From the NCBI GenBank assembly GCA_027013575.1, contig JALWGN010000038.1, forward strand, positions 1-43,647: a stretch of DNA of 43,647 bases, given 5' to 3'. Shown piece by piece: positions 26,476 through 35,457 of the stretch. Within the stretch, counting starts at the first letter, position 1; the number at the start of each line of letters is the position of its first letter. The notes beneath the pieces were generated by a model that saw only the letters and a list, made by a program, of their open reading frames with translations, did not search any database and had not been told where the DNA came from. The DNA comes from Desulfurobacteriaceae bacterium (lineage in GTDB: Bacteria; Aquificota; Aquificia; Desulfurobacteriales; Desulfurobacteriaceae). The position numbers and the translations under genes are program-made.

Positions 26476-27012
26476 ATGGTAAAAAGAGCTTTTACTCTTA
26501 TTGAAGTTATTATTGTTATTTTTTTAATTTTACTTCTTACAAGTGTTGGGTCTTACTACTTTTTACACTACTCTTATACTGCCAAAAGACTAGAAGCTGT
26601 AACGAACTTGGGGCATATAAGGCAACTTGAGGAAGTTTTTAGGGCAGAGGATGGGAAGTATGTAACTTGCGATTGGTCGCCGCTCCAAGTTCCTCCTCCT
26701 CAAGGAACCAGTAGCTGGAACGATAACTCTTACTTCTACTTACTGGGTTTTCATCCGAGAGGCTTGCTAAGATACAGATATGCTGTTGCTAAAAAGGATG
26801 GGAGTTTAACCGTTCAAGAGTGTTTGTCTAATGTCGTTTCATGTTATGATGAGTCTGTAGTTGTCAATGGTTTTAAATCTTCCAGGGATGGTTTGATTGA
26901 TATTATTGCTAAAGCTGAGGGCGATTTAGATAATGACGGTAATATCAGTAAGCTTTTTATACCTGATGAACCTCCAGAGAAGGTAGTTTATGTAAATAAA
27001 GAAGTCTTTTAA
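26476..27012 (+). CDS. Second prepilin-like protein
   Basis: A 178-residue prepilin: leader MVKRA, cleavage before F6 (Ala rather than Gly at -1), Glu at mature position 5 and helix FTLIEVIIVIFLILLLTSVG. The C-terminal part repeats the acidic loop of the first pilin (EGDLDNDGNISKLF), and both share the ENLG/TNLGxIRxxEExxRAE segment after the helix, so they are paralogues. The gene is more AT-rich than its neighbours. I chose the ATG at 26476; an in-frame ATG at 26428 would put a long polar stretch before the cleavage site. Likely a minor pilin or alternative subunit. Confidence 0.82.
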   Translation: MVKRAFTLIEVIIVIFLILLLTSVGSYYFLHYSYTAKRLEAVTNLGHIRQLEEVFRAEDGKYVTCDWSPLQVPPPQGTSSWNDNSYFYLLGFHPRGLLRYRYAVAKKDGSLTVQECLSNVVSCYDESVVVNGFKSSRDGLIDIIAKAEGDLDNDGNISKLFIPDEPPEKVVYVNKEVF

Positions 27013-27021
27013 GGTTTAATT

Positions 27022-27882
27022 ATGCTTAAAGTGGAAAGTATTAGTAAAAAATTTAAAGAAAAATTGGTAATAAAGGAAGTAACTTTTGAAATCTTAGAGG
27101 GAGAAATTTTCGGATTTATTGGTCCAAATGGAGCTGGAAAAACAACAACGATCAAGATAATTATGGACTTTGTTAAACCAGACTCGGGAAGAGTCCTTAT
27201 TTTTGGTCGTCCAAACACCGATATATCGGTAAGGAGAAAACTGGGATTCCTTCCTGAGCGACCGTACATTTACGGTTCTATAACTGGTAAGGAGTACCTT
27301 GATTTTTGCGCCGATGTTTTTGGAGTTCCCTACTACGAGAGGAGAAAGCTCTTCTCCCGACTCCTTGAGCTTGTTGATCTAACGGGTGTTGAGGAACAGT
27401 TAATCTCTTCCTACTCTAAAGGAATGGTTCAAAGGCTTCTTTTTGCTTCTACTCTCATAAACGACCCAGACCTCTTGATCTTAGATGAACCCATGAGTGG
27501 TCTGGACCCAGTTGGGAGGAACATTATTGCTTCTGTTATGAAGGATTTAAAGGAGAAAGGAAAAACGGTTTTCTATAGCTCTCACATTATCCAGGACGTT
27601 GAAAGGCTTTCAGATAGGGTTGCTGTTATTGTTGATGGAGAAATTAAGCTTTTAGATTCTGTTGCCAACATCGTTCAGAACTTCCTAAAGGGTTACCAGG
27701 TAACTGCCAGGAAGGTGGGAAGTAGCAACCTGGAGGTTTTCCGAGCAGAGCCCGATGAACTGTGGCCTCTTCTTGAGAGGTTGAAAACGGAAGGTTACGA
27801 GATTATAAGTGTTGAGCCTGAAAGGCTCTCCCTGGAGGAGATACTGGTCTCTTACATTCAGAGAAAGAGGAGGGCCGGTTGA
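27022..27882 (+). CDS. ABC transporter ATPase linked to pilin genes (PilH-like)
   Basis: A 286-residue ABC ATPase with Walker A GPNGAGKTTT (34-43), signature SYSKGMVQRL, Walker B LLILDEPMSGLDP and H-loop YSSHII, followed by a short C-terminal domain, as in ABC-2 type exporters. It is 9 nt after the second pilin gene and overlaps a permease gene by 4 nt. In Myxococcus xanthus an ABC ATPase (PilH) and permease (PilI) beside pilA are needed for pilus function; the context here matches, but sequence orthology is not proven. Confidence 0.88.
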   Translation: MLKVESISKKFKEKLVIKEVTFEILEGEIFGFIGPNGAGKTTTIKIIMDFVKPDSGRVLIFGRPNTDISVRRKLGFLPERPYIYGSITGKEYLDFCADVFGVPYYERRKLFSRLLELVDLTGVEEQLISSYSKGMVQRLLFASTLINDPDLLILDEPMSGLDPVGRNIIASVMKDLKEKGKTVFYSSHIIQDVERLSDRVAVIVDGEIKLLDSVANIVQNFLKGYQVTARKVGSSNLEVFRAEPDELWPLLERLKTEGYEIISVEPERLSLEEILVSYIQRKRRAG

Positions 27883-28679
27883 ACGCTATTCCCGTTGCCA
27901 AGTTAACCTTCAAGGAGCTTCTAAAGGAAAAGGCTTTTCTAGGACTCCTTCTTTTTGAGGTATTCCTGCTATTTGTCAGTAAGCTCATCTCAAATGTCGT
28001 TGCCGGTGATACTGTTAAGGTGGCGATGGATTTTGCTCTGGCCTTTTTCTTCTTTACTGTGGCTCTCTTTTCCATCTTTGCTTCCGTTGGCAGCACTTTC
28101 AGGGATATTTCAGATAAAGTTGTTTACCTCATTCTTTCAAAACCTTTGAGGAGGAGAGATTACGTTTTGGGGAAGTTCCTGGGAGTGGCCGGTGCAGTTG
28201 CTCTGTTTACGTTCTTTTCCTTCTTTGTAGTAACAGCAGGTATTCTTACAATAAGCAGCCTCTCTAACCTCTACGTTCCCCACGTGATTGTGGTTGAGAG
28301 GGTGTTTCTCGTCTCTATTTTAACCTGTATGATGGGAATTTTCCTATCTGCTTTTGGACTCCTATTTGCGGTTCTCTTTACAAGCCAGATTTTGGCTCTT
28401 TTATCTGTACTCTTTCTCTTCTTTGCCGGACTGGAGCTCTCCCCCGTTAAGGAGCTTGTTACTTCGTCTAAGTATGTTTCCCCAATTAACAAGGTTATTG
28501 TTCAGTTGGCCTACTATCTTTTTCCGAATTTTTCTCTTTTTGACATTAAAGACTATGCAGTTCACCTATCTTTAACTGTGTCACCTCTCTATTTCCTTCT
28601 AGTTTCTGTCTATTTTCTCATCTATACTTCGGCAGTACTGGTGGTTTCAACACTCCTTTTTGAGAGGAGAGAGCTCTAG
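27879..28679 (+). CDS. ABC-2 type permease linked to pilin genes (PilI-like)
   Basis: A 266-residue membrane protein with about six helices and the ABC-2 permease layout: N-terminal coupling helix (AKLTFKELLKEKAFLGLL), the YLILSKPLRRRDYVLGKFLG cytoplasmic loop and a final helix before FERREL. It is the partner of the upstream ATPase (overlap with TTG start). The substrate is unknown; in the PilH/PilI view it would support pilus biogenesis from the inner membrane. Confidence 0.85.
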   Translation: MNAIPVAKLTFKELLKEKAFLGLLLFEVFLLFVSKLISNVVAGDTVKVAMDFALAFFFFTVALFSIFASVGSTFRDISDKVVYLILSKPLRRRDYVLGKFLGVAGAVALFTFFSFFVVTAGILTISSLSNLYVPHVIVVERVFLVSILTCMMGIFLSAFGLLFAVLFTSQILALLSVLFLFFAGLELSPVKELVTSSKYVSPINKVIVQLAYYLFPNFSLFDIKDYAVHLSLTVSPLYFLLVSVYFLIYTSAVLVVSTLLFERREL

Positions 28680-29548
28680 TGAAGAGGCTACTCCTAGCTT
28701 TCTTTTTGATAATTTTCTCTATTCCATTTATGGTTAAAGCCGATAAGATGAAGCCTAGAGTTAAGGAACTCCTTCCTGTTCTTCCTTACTCTTACAGTCA
28801 GGTTCTCATCTCTTCACCGGGCTTTAAGAGTCCTGCTGCAGATATTCTCTTTATCAACCTGTGCTATCTTACTGGGAATGACGTTTTTAACAACTGGAAA
28901 GAGAGGAAATTCTCCGAGGAGGAGTGGGAGCGGTTAATTGAGAACGTTAGGGTAATTGAGAAGCTTGATCCCTACTACTTTGACCCTCTCTACTTCCTTG
29001 GAGCTTACGTTCCGTGGAAGGTGTATAAAAATAGAAAACTCCTTTTGAAGATTAACTCTACGCTCTTAGAGGGTAGCCGCTATATAAAAGATTGGCGTCT
29101 TCCCTTTCTCGTAGGTTTTAACTACTTCTACTTTATGGACAATAAAGTTGAGGGAGCAAAGTACCTCAAAATTGCTTCTCAAATGAAGGGAGCTCCCTCC
29201 TACCTGAAACTCCTTGTTCCCCGTCTCTACGCAGAGTCCGGTAAACTGGATATCGCTATAGCAGTTACTTATGAAGAGCTTAAAAGTGCAAAGCAGGAGT
29301 CAGTCAAGAGAGCTCTTGAGAGGAGGTTGAAGGCACTCTTGGCCATAAAAGAGCTTGACCGTGCCCTTTCTGTCTACAGAAAACGCTACGGTAGATGTCC
29401 TGAAACCCTTGATGATCTGGTTAGGTCGGGGATACTGAAAAAGCTACCGAAAGACCCATACGGAGGGAAGTTCTACATAGAAAAGAGAAAGTGTAAAGTC
29501 TGGACAACCAGTAACTTACGTCCTGTTTCTACCTCTTCTTCCCGGTGA
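28679..29548 (+). CDS. Exported helical-repeat protein, third member of the pilus ABC set (PilG-like position)
   Basis: A 289-residue protein with an N-terminal signal or anchor (about 3-20), TPR-like helical pairs through the middle, and a C-terminal motif YGRCPETLDDLVRSGILKKL then PKDPYGGKFYIE, which resembles the end block found in pilus-linked TPR proteins and GspG-type pseudopilins. No firm family name can be given. It occupies the position of PilG in the Myxococcus pilG-H-I set and overlaps the permease gene by 1 nt. The last 20 nt overlap the convergent lptD gene. Confidence 0.75.
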   Translation: MKRLLLAFFLIIFSIPFMVKADKMKPRVKELLPVLPYSYSQVLISSPGFKSPAADILFINLCYLTGNDVFNNWKERKFSEEEWERLIENVRVIEKLDPYYFDPLYFLGAYVPWKVYKNRKLLLKINSTLLEGSRYIKDWRLPFLVGFNYFYFMDNKVEGAKYLKIASQMKGAPSYLKLLVPRLYAESGKLDIAIAVTYEELKSAKQESVKRALERRLKALLAIKELDRALSVYRKRYGRCPETLDDLVRSGILKKLPKDPYGGKFYIEKRKCKVWTTSNLRPVSTSSSR

Positions 29549-31466
29549 GTTTATAACCGTAGCTACCAAGCCTTGCAAGGTTCACTCTGATAAGTATTTG
29601 GTAGTCTATAGTGTTGTCGTAGTTCTTTATCCACCTGTACGATAGGCTTCCTGTCCAGCAGCCTCTATCTACGTTTAATGAGTACTGCCTCTCCCTATCC
29701 TCCTGGAATTTTAGGTCGTACCTCTGCTGGTAGCTAACAGAGATGTATCGGTTTATCGGAAAGCTGGTTCCCCACCTCATGTAGCTTATATCCTCAGGTA
29801 GAGCCTGCCTGTAGTAGTTTCCCCAGAGCTGGACGTTGAGGGGAAGTTTAAGGGACAGGTAGGTGTTTGAGTAGTAAAACCTCCCCTGGGAAGGGAACAG
29901 GTGTAGCGTTTCCCTGAACTCCAGCCAGCTTAGAGGGAAAGAGTCAAAGTCCAGTTTAAACGTTTTCCACTCTCCAGATAGTTTGTAGTCAGACGAGAGG
30001 CTTATTCTTGCTACTCTGCCGTTTGGGGAGTAGATAAACGTCTCCAGCTCCGGGGTTACTGTTCTTTCACCCTTAAGCCTATCGGTTAGGTCAAAGAAGG
30101 GATTTGAACGCTGGTCTTTACTCTCCCTGTAGAAGAAGGTGATTTTGGGATTCAGAGAGATGCTGTACTTACCAAGCCATAAAAACCTGTTAACTTCTGT
30201 CGTGTTTTTGAACTCCCACAGGTGTCTGCTTCCCCCCTGTTGGTACGAGGTTAACAGGTAGCTGAGTTTAGAGCTGTTCTTCACTACTCCAAACCTTCTG
30301 ACCAGCCTAAAGGAAGGAACGGCGTTAAACCTGTAGCCGCTCCCCCCTGCTTCCCTGTAGAAGTAAGTAATATCTGAGCTCAGGTTAAACGTTAGAGGTG
30401 TTTTCGGTATGGAGGTATCCATAAGGTAAAAGTTGACGTTGGGTACCTTCTGGTATGCGGTGTTGGTTGAGCCTATAAGGTAGCGGAAATAGGTGGAGTT
30501 AACGTTCAGTATTGCTCTCTCCCACAGTTTTGATCCCGACAGGGTTGACTTTGTGTAGAGTTGGGTCTGTTCTTCAACGTTGAAGTTAGCCGAGTTTACG
30601 TAGTAGGACCTGCTACTTACCACGTTAATGTTGGCCTTAGCGTAGAGGTAGTCGGAAGGATTGTAGTTGTGGTAGAAGTCTAAGCGCCAGTCTTTTCCCT
30701 CTTTTCTGTCAAGTTGATAGTAGCTAAGTTTTCCTTTATTCTTCTCTCCCAGTACGTATCGGAGTTCTCCGGCTCCACCTTCTCCGTTTATTGTTCTCTT
30801 TTCGTAGGTTAAGGTGAGGTCTGCACTTCTTCCCAGGACTAGGTAAAAGGGCTGTTTATAGACGAACCCGTCTTTACTGATGTAGCCGAACCTTGGAAAG
30901 AGAAAGCCCGACTCTCTCTTTCTCTGAATAGGCCCCGAAAGGTAAGGTGACACTAAAATAGGTATCTCCTTTACTCTGAATGCTACCCACTTGCCCCTGA
31001 AAGACTCTCCAAGGAGTATTCGGAACTTCCTGGCAGTAACAGACCAGTCGGGACAGGTGTTCTGGGTGCAGGGGGTGTACTCTCCGTCGTAGGCAATCCA
31101 TACCTTTTCAGATACTCTCCTTATCTCTTTTGCCTTTATTCTGTCTGTAGGGGATAGGTACCCTTCAACGTCTGTAAGGAGAGCTCTCTTCGTCTTCAGG
31201 TTGTAGACCAGCTCTTTACAGTGGAGAAGTGCCGGTTTCTCTTTTACAGTAACGTTCCCCCACACCCTTATGATTCCGGTTTCACGGTTGTAGGTTGCTC
31301 TATCTCCTTCTATAACGACTTCTTTATACTTAACGACCACTCTTCCGGTAGCTTCTACAGAGGTGTTAACGTTGCCTTCAACTTTCTGTGCGGTTATCTC
31401 TACCGGAACTGCAGCAAAGGTTACGGCCGGGTACAGGAGCAGTGCCAGGATGATGAATTTTTTCAA
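29529..31466 (-). CDS. lptD: LPS-assembly outer membrane protein LptD
   Basis: LptD forms the outer-membrane barrel through which LPS reaches the surface. The 645-residue protein has a signal peptide (about 1-18), an N-terminal OstA/LptA-like jellyroll (about 20-130; AEATGRVVVKYKEVVIEGD-type strands) and a long C-terminal domain of alternating aromatic strands ending close to the C-terminus. It is shorter than the E. coli protein (about 780 residues). The disulfide cysteines appear reduced to a pair near C109/C113 (CTQNTC). LptE is encoded elsewhere in the window. Confidence 0.88.
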   Translation of the reverse strand: MKKFIILALLLYPAVTFAAVPVEITAQKVEGNVNTSVEATGRVVVKYKEVVIEGDRATYNRETGIIRVWGNVTVKEKPALLHCKELVYNLKTKRALLTDVEGYLSPTDRIKAKEIRRVSEKVWIAYDGEYTPCTQNTCPDWSVTARKFRILLGESFRGKWVAFRVKEIPILVSPYLSGPIQRKRESGFLFPRFGYISKDGFVYKQPFYLVLGRSADLTLTYEKRTINGEGGAGELRYVLGEKNKGKLSYYQLDRKEGKDWRLDFYHNYNPSDYLYAKANINVVSSRSYYVNSANFNVEEQTQLYTKSTLSGSKLWERAILNVNSTYFRYLIGSTNTAYQKVPNVNFYLMDTSIPKTPLTFNLSSDITYFYREAGGSGYRFNAVPSFRLVRRFGVVKNSSKLSYLLTSYQQGGSRHLWEFKNTTEVNRFLWLGKYSISLNPKITFFYRESKDQRSNPFFDLTDRLKGERTVTPELETFIYSPNGRVARISLSSDYKLSGEWKTFKLDFDSFPLSWLEFRETLHLFPSQGRFYYSNTYLSLKLPLNVQLWGNYYRQALPEDISYMRWGTSFPINRYISVSYQQRYDLKFQEDRERQYSLNVDRGCWTGSLSYRWIKNYDNTIDYQILIRVNLARLGSYGYKLTGKKR

Positions 31467-31530
31467 CTCTTTCCCCTTTCTCCTTTCTCCACCATAATTT
31501 TAAACTGAAATCAAACTCTGGAGGTCTAAG

Positions 31531-31857
31531 ATGAAGAGTCCAGCAGATCTTATTAGGAAAATTGCTCTTCTTCAGATTGGTTTTGTTGCTCTCGTTTCTG
31601 AGAAGGTGGAGGAGTTTATAAAGGAGCTTGAGGAGAAGGGTAAACTTTCAGAGGAAGAGGGTAAGAAGTTCCTGAAACAGCTTAAAGAACAGATTGAGAA
31701 ACAGAAGGAGGAGGTCGCTAAGGAGGTGGCTAAAGTTCTTAAGGAGCTCCCCGTTGCCACCAAAGAAGAGATTGAGTCTTTAAAGAGGGAGATTGAGCTG
31801 CTGAAGAAAGAGATAGAGGAGCTTAAGAGTTCCCTTAAAGGGAAAGAGAACAGGTAA
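31531..31857 (+). CDS. Phasin-like coiled-coil protein
   Basis: A 108-residue, highly charged, almost wholly helical protein. Residues 1-35 (DLIRKIALLQIGFVALVSEK) form an amphipathic helix, the middle is EEKGKLSEEEGKKFLKQL, and a coiled coil (EEIESLKREIELLKKEIEEL) closes it. This is the pattern of small phasin/PhaF-like proteins often found next to AarF/UbiB genes. The stop overlaps the ATG of that gene. Biochemical role unknown; membrane or lipid-granule association is possible. Confidence 0.75.
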   Translation: MKSPADLIRKIALLQIGFVALVSEKVEEFIKELEEKGKLSEEEGKKFLKQLKEQIEKQKEEVAKEVAKVLKELPVATKEEIESLKREIELLKKEIEELKSSLKGKENR

Positions 31858-33365
31858 TGTCCCGCTTTTTCCGTCTCTATCAGGTCATAGGTTACCTCTA
31901 CTTCTGCGCCTACGAGGTTGTTGAGCGGTATTTAACGCCCGTTGTGGCCTTTCTGCTGAGTATTCCGTTTTTCCCCTTCAGGGAGCTCCTATCCTACCCG
32001 CCTGCCGTCCGATTGAGGGTTGCATTTGAGAGGTTAGGCGGGGCTTACGTCAAGATCGGGCAGCTCCTTTCAACCAGGGTTGACATCCTCCCTGCAGACT
32101 TCATTAAGGAGCTTGAGAAACTGCAGGATAGGGTTCCGCCCCAACCCCTTGAGGAACTCCTTAACCACTATCCACAGTTGAAGGAATGCTTCTCTTTCAT
32201 TGAGGAGGAGCCCATAGGTTCGGGTTCCGTTGCTCAGGTTCACAGGGCTCTCCTTAAGGACGGAAGAGAGGTTGCCCTTAAGGTGATAAGGCCGAAGGCT
32301 GAGGAGCTCATAAAGAGGGACGTTTCTGTTTTAAGGAGCGTCGTTTTTCTCCTCTCCTTCATTCCCGCCGTGAAGGAGTTTAGGGTTCCGCAGATAGTTT
32401 CTGAGCTTGAGAGGATGCTCCTTACTGAGCTTGACCTTACAACGGAAGCTGCCTACATGGAGCTCTTCAGGAAGTTCTCCAGGAAGGAGCCTTCTCTCTT
32501 TGTTCCTGCAGTCGTCTGGGAGGTAACCTCCTCCCGTTACCTGACGACAGAGTTTGTTAAGGGGAAGAAGCTCTCGCCGGAGCTCTTTGAGTCGTTTAGC
32601 AGTGAGGAGAGGAGGAGGCTTGCTGAGAGGTTTGTCCACATAGTCAACAGAACCGTTTTTGAGCTGGGAGTTTTTCACGGAGACCTGCATCCCGGGAACA
32701 TATTCCTCCTGGAAGACGGCCGTTTTGCCTTTGTTGACTTTGGAATAGTTGGGAGGCTCTCCCCCGACACCCTAAGTGAGTTCTTCCTCTTCTCTGTAGG
32801 CGTTATGAACAGGGATCCAGACATAATAGTAAGCTCGCTGAAGCGTATAGGGGCTGTTGGGGAGTGGGTAAACGAGAACCTGTTGAAGAGGGAGGTTCTC
32901 ATATTCCTTGATAAGTACTACAACAGACCACTCTCCCAGATTGATGCGGAGAGGCTCTTTTACGAGGAGCTCTCCGTTGCCAGGCGGTTTAAGATAGTTC
33001 TTCCCGAGGAGCTCGTTACTCTCATGAAGACGATAGCACATACAGAGTCAGTCGCCAGGATAATCTACCCCGACTTCAGGCTTCCACCCCTTCTAAAGCC
33101 TTACCTTATGAGGATAGCTCCAAGAATGGTTGCCTCAACTGTTAGAAGGAAGACCGTTAAGCTGGTTCTTGATTACGGGGAGCTCCTCTCAAACCTTCCG
33201 TCGGAGATAAAGGCAGAGCTTACCAGAGAGGAGAAGGAGATTACCGGCTCTTTCTTCTGGGGAGCTGCCATTTTAGGTTTCTCTCTCGTCCTTACCTTCT
33301 CTCCGAAGCTCCTTCTCTTTTACATTCCTTCAATCTACCTCTTTAAAAAGGCTTCCGAGAAGTAG
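31857..33365 (+). CDS. AarF/UbiB (ABC1/ADCK) family kinase-like protein
   Basis: A 502-residue atypical kinase. Family motifs: AYVKIGQLLSTRVDILP (KxGQ), the Ala/Ser-rich loop GSGSVAQVHRALL replacing the usual Gly-rich loop, VALKVIRP, catalytic HGDLHPGNIFL and FVDFGIVGR. A C-terminal hydrophobic hairpin (FFWGAAILGFSLVLTF and LLLFYIPSIYLF) anchors it in the membrane. UbiB homologues assist ubiquinone synthesis, but Aquificota are expected to use menaquinone-type quinones, so a quinone or lipid role is plausible but not fixed. Confidence 0.9.
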   Translation: MSRFFRLYQVIGYLYFCAYEVVERYLTPVVAFLLSIPFFPFRELLSYPPAVRLRVAFERLGGAYVKIGQLLSTRVDILPADFIKELEKLQDRVPPQPLEELLNHYPQLKECFSFIEEEPIGSGSVAQVHRALLKDGREVALKVIRPKAEELIKRDVSVLRSVVFLLSFIPAVKEFRVPQIVSELERMLLTELDLTTEAAYMELFRKFSRKEPSLFVPAVVWEVTSSRYLTTEFVKGKKLSPELFESFSSEERRRLAERFVHIVNRTVFELGVFHGDLHPGNIFLLEDGRFAFVDFGIVGRLSPDTLSEFFLFSVGVMNRDPDIIVSSLKRIGAVGEWVNENLLKREVLIFLDKYYNRPLSQIDAERLFYEELSVARRFKIVLPEELVTLMKTIAHTESVARIIYPDFRLPPLLKPYLMRIAPRMVASTVRRKTVKLVLDYGELLSNLPSEIKAELTREEKEITGSFFWGAAILGFSLVLTFSPKLLLFYIPSIYLFKKASEK

Positions 33366-33395
33366 TATCCTTTCAAAAACAGACAGGAGAGAGGT

Positions 33396-33947
33396 ATGGC
33401 CGTCTACACAGCTCTTCTCCACTACCCCGTTTACAACAGGAGCAGAAAAGTAGTTGCCACTTCGCTAACAACCCTTGACATTCACGACATAGCAAGAGCC
33501 TCCAGGACTTTTGGAGTAAAGCGCTACTACGTTGTTCAGCCTATAGAGAACCACCTCTGGCTTGCTAGGAAACTCCTCTCTTTCTGGCAGAGTGGCCACG
33601 GCAGGGAGTACAACCCTAAACGGTGGGAAGCTCTGAAGATAGTAGAGGCCGTACCCTACTTTGAGGACGCCCTGAAAGACATAGAGGAGAGAGACGGGGT
33701 AAGGCCTAAGGTTGTGGTTACTACTGCAAGGAGGTACAACGGAGCCATCTCCTACAGTTCCCTTCGGGAGAAGATCTCTTCGGGGGAGGACGTTATTATC
33801 TGTTTCGGAACCGGCTGGGGCTTAACAGAGGAGTTTATCTCTTCGGCGGACTACGTTTTAGAGCCTATAGAGGGGCCGACAGACTACAACCACCTCTCTG
33901 TAAGGTCTGCCGCCTCCATAGTTCTTGACAGATTACTGGGGAGGTGA
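33396..33947 (+). CDS. SPOUT-class SAM-dependent RNA methyltransferase (Methyltrn_RNA_4 type)
   Basis: A 183-residue protein with the knotted SPOUT fold expected from FGTGWGLTEEFISSADYVLE near the C-terminus and LSVRSAASIVLDRLLGR at the end. The N-terminus MAVYTALLHYPVYNRSRKVV and LTTLDIHDIARASRTFGVKR match the predicted RNA methyltransferase family PF09936 (TM1570-like), usually encoded near trmD/rplS. Here it stands after the UbiB-like gene. The RNA target is not known. Confidence 0.85.
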   Translation: MAVYTALLHYPVYNRSRKVVATSLTTLDIHDIARASRTFGVKRYYVVQPIENHLWLARKLLSFWQSGHGREYNPKRWEALKIVEAVPYFEDALKDIEERDGVRPKVVVTTARRYNGAISYSSLREKISSGEDVIICFGTGWGLTEEFISSADYVLEPIEGPTDYNHLSVRSAASIVLDRLLGR

Positions 33948-33964
33948 GCCCAAAGGCCCACCTC
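33941..33964. terminator. Hairpin between convergent genes, possible bidirectional terminator
   Basis: GAGGTGAGCC (33941-33950), loop CAAA, GGCCCACCTC (33955-33964): ten positions with one A-C mismatch. It sits over the stop of the methyltransferase gene and just before the gltA stop. There is no clear T-run on either strand, so terminator activity is uncertain. Confidence 0.4.
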
Positions 33965-33969
33965 TAAAC

Positions 33970-35400
33970 TTACTCTCCCTTGTACTCCCACTTTCCGGTT
34001 GTAAGGTATCTGTGAATAGACCTTGCGGCAATCTGAGCGTGCTTTATGGCTGTAACTACCAGGTCTCCTCCGTTTACGACGTCTCCACCGGCCCAAACGC
34101 CTTCAACGTTAGTTCTGAACTCTTCGTCAACGGTTGATAGGTTGTTCCACTTGTCAATTTTAAGTCCTTCCAGGTCTTTGTAGGCAACAGGGTTATCTCC
34201 CTGCCCTACGGCAAAGATGACAACGTCGCAGGGAATCTCAAACTCTGAGCCCTCTATCGGCTTTACCTTCGGCCTTCCGCTCTCCTGAGGGATCAGTTCC
34301 ATTTTAACGCACTTCAGTGCCTTTACGTTCCCCTCTTCGTCTCCTATCACTTCAACAGGTTGAGTGAGCCAGTTTATCTTAACTCCTTCCTCCTCAAGCA
34401 TTTCCCATTCATCTTCCCTTGCAGAGGAGGAGTCTTTCGTTCTCCTGTAAACAACCTCTACTTCGTTTCCGAGCCTTACCGCAACCAGGGCACAGTCAAC
34501 GGCTGTGAACCCTCCGCCTACCACAATTACTTTTTTGTCCTGCGGGAGCTCTATGTCCCTCTCAGGGGCAAGCAGTGGGTGAACCTCTCCTGTATTTACT
34601 TTCATAAGGAATCCTATGGCAGAGTATGCCCCTTTAAGGTCTGCTCCGGGAATGTTCATCTTCTTTCCTCTACCGGAACCTACCGCTATAAAGACGGCGT
34701 CGTACTCCTTTCTAATCTGGTCAAGTGTGATGTCCTCTCCTACAACTGTGTTTGTTTTAACCTCAACTCCAAGGTTAAGGATCAGGTTGATGTCCCAGTC
34801 AAGGGCTTCTCTGGGGAGCCTTGGCTCGGGAATTCCGTACCTCATCACTCCGCCAAGGTAGGGAAGCGCTTCAAAGATAGTTACCTTGTGTCCCTTTCTG
34901 GCCAGGAAGTATGCTGCTGCAAGGCCGGCGGGTCCTCCTCCGATTATTGCAACTCTCTTTCCAGTATCCTCACACTCTTTCTCGTCAACCCAGTTGACTC
35001 CAGACATTCTGATGTTGTCTGCGATGAACCTCTCAAGTCCCCCTATAGCTACAGATTCTCCGTTCTTCCTCCTCAGGAGGATGCAGGTGCTCTCACAGAG
35101 CCTTTCCTGAGGACACACCCTTCCACATACTGAGCTGAACGGGTTTCTGTCCCTCAGTATTTTGTATCCCTCAATGACCCCTTCCTTCTGTATTGTCTCA
35201 ATCCACTCCGGTATCCTGCTGCTTACAGGGCAGGAGTCCATACAGGTGGGTGTTTTACAGAGCAGGCACCTGAGGGATTCGTCTTTTGCCGCGGTGTGGC
35301 CGTAACCGAGTACGTACTCGTTAAACACCCTCTTTCTTACCTCTGGAGGCAGAACGGGCATGGGCATTCTGTCCATCCATCTGTCTAGCTTTTTCTTCAT
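33970..35400 (-). CDS. gltA: NADPH-dependent glutamate synthase small-subunit-type flavoprotein (GltA/NfnB family)
   Basis: A 476-residue FAD/NADPH iron-sulfur oxidoreductase. N-terminal [4Fe-4S] cysteines: C45, C48, C53, C57 and C92, C96, C102, C106; then FAD motif GGGPAGLAAAYFLA, NADPH motif VVGGGFTAVDCALVA and the closing WAGGDVVNGGDLVVTAIKHA. Stand-alone proteins of this type act as archaeal-type glutamate synthase, as NfnB (bifurcating transhydrogenase) or sulfide dehydrogenase beta subunit. No NfnA/SudB partner gene is adjacent, so the GltA-like role is only the default. Transcribed away from the histidine phosphatase gene. Confidence 0.88.
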   Translation of the reverse strand: MKKKLDRWMDRMPMPVLPPEVRKRVFNEYVLGYGHTAAKDESLRCLLCKTPTCMDSCPVSSRIPEWIETIQKEGVIEGYKILRDRNPFSSVCGRVCPQERLCESTCILLRRKNGESVAIGGLERFIADNIRMSGVNWVDEKECEDTGKRVAIIGGGPAGLAAAYFLARKGHKVTIFEALPYLGGVMRYGIPEPRLPREALDWDINLILNLGVEVKTNTVVGEDITLDQIRKEYDAVFIAVGSGRGKKMNIPGADLKGAYSAIGFLMKVNTGEVHPLLAPERDIELPQDKKVIVVGGGFTAVDCALVAVRLGNEVEVVYRRTKDSSSAREDEWEMLEEEGVKINWLTQPVEVIGDEEGNVKALKCVKMELIPQESGRPKVKPIEGSEFEIPCDVVIFAVGQGDNPVAYKDLEGLKIDKWNNLSTVDEEFRTNVEGVWAGGDVVNGGDLVVTAIKHAQIAARSIHRYLTTGKWEYKGE

Positions 35401-35427
35401 TCCCTTCCTCCGACAGTGGTTTAGGAA

Positions 35428-35457
35428 ATTTTACAGCAGTTGTAAAAATTCTGTAAA
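35428..35457 (-). promoter_or_regulatory. Probable gltA promoter with embedded inverted repeat
   Basis: On the minus strand TTTACA (35457-35452), 18-nt spacer, TAAAAT (35433-35428), 28 nt before the gltA start. The same stretch contains the inverted repeat TTTTACA-N5-TGTAAAA (35429-35447), a possible operator. A TATAAT at 35469-35474 may be the -10 of the divergent gene, without a good -35. Confidence 0.45.

Noticed and set aside
34360-35133. 257-residue plus-strand open frame opposite gltA
   Set aside because: It overlaps the conserved FAD and Fe-S coding parts of gltA and has no family features.
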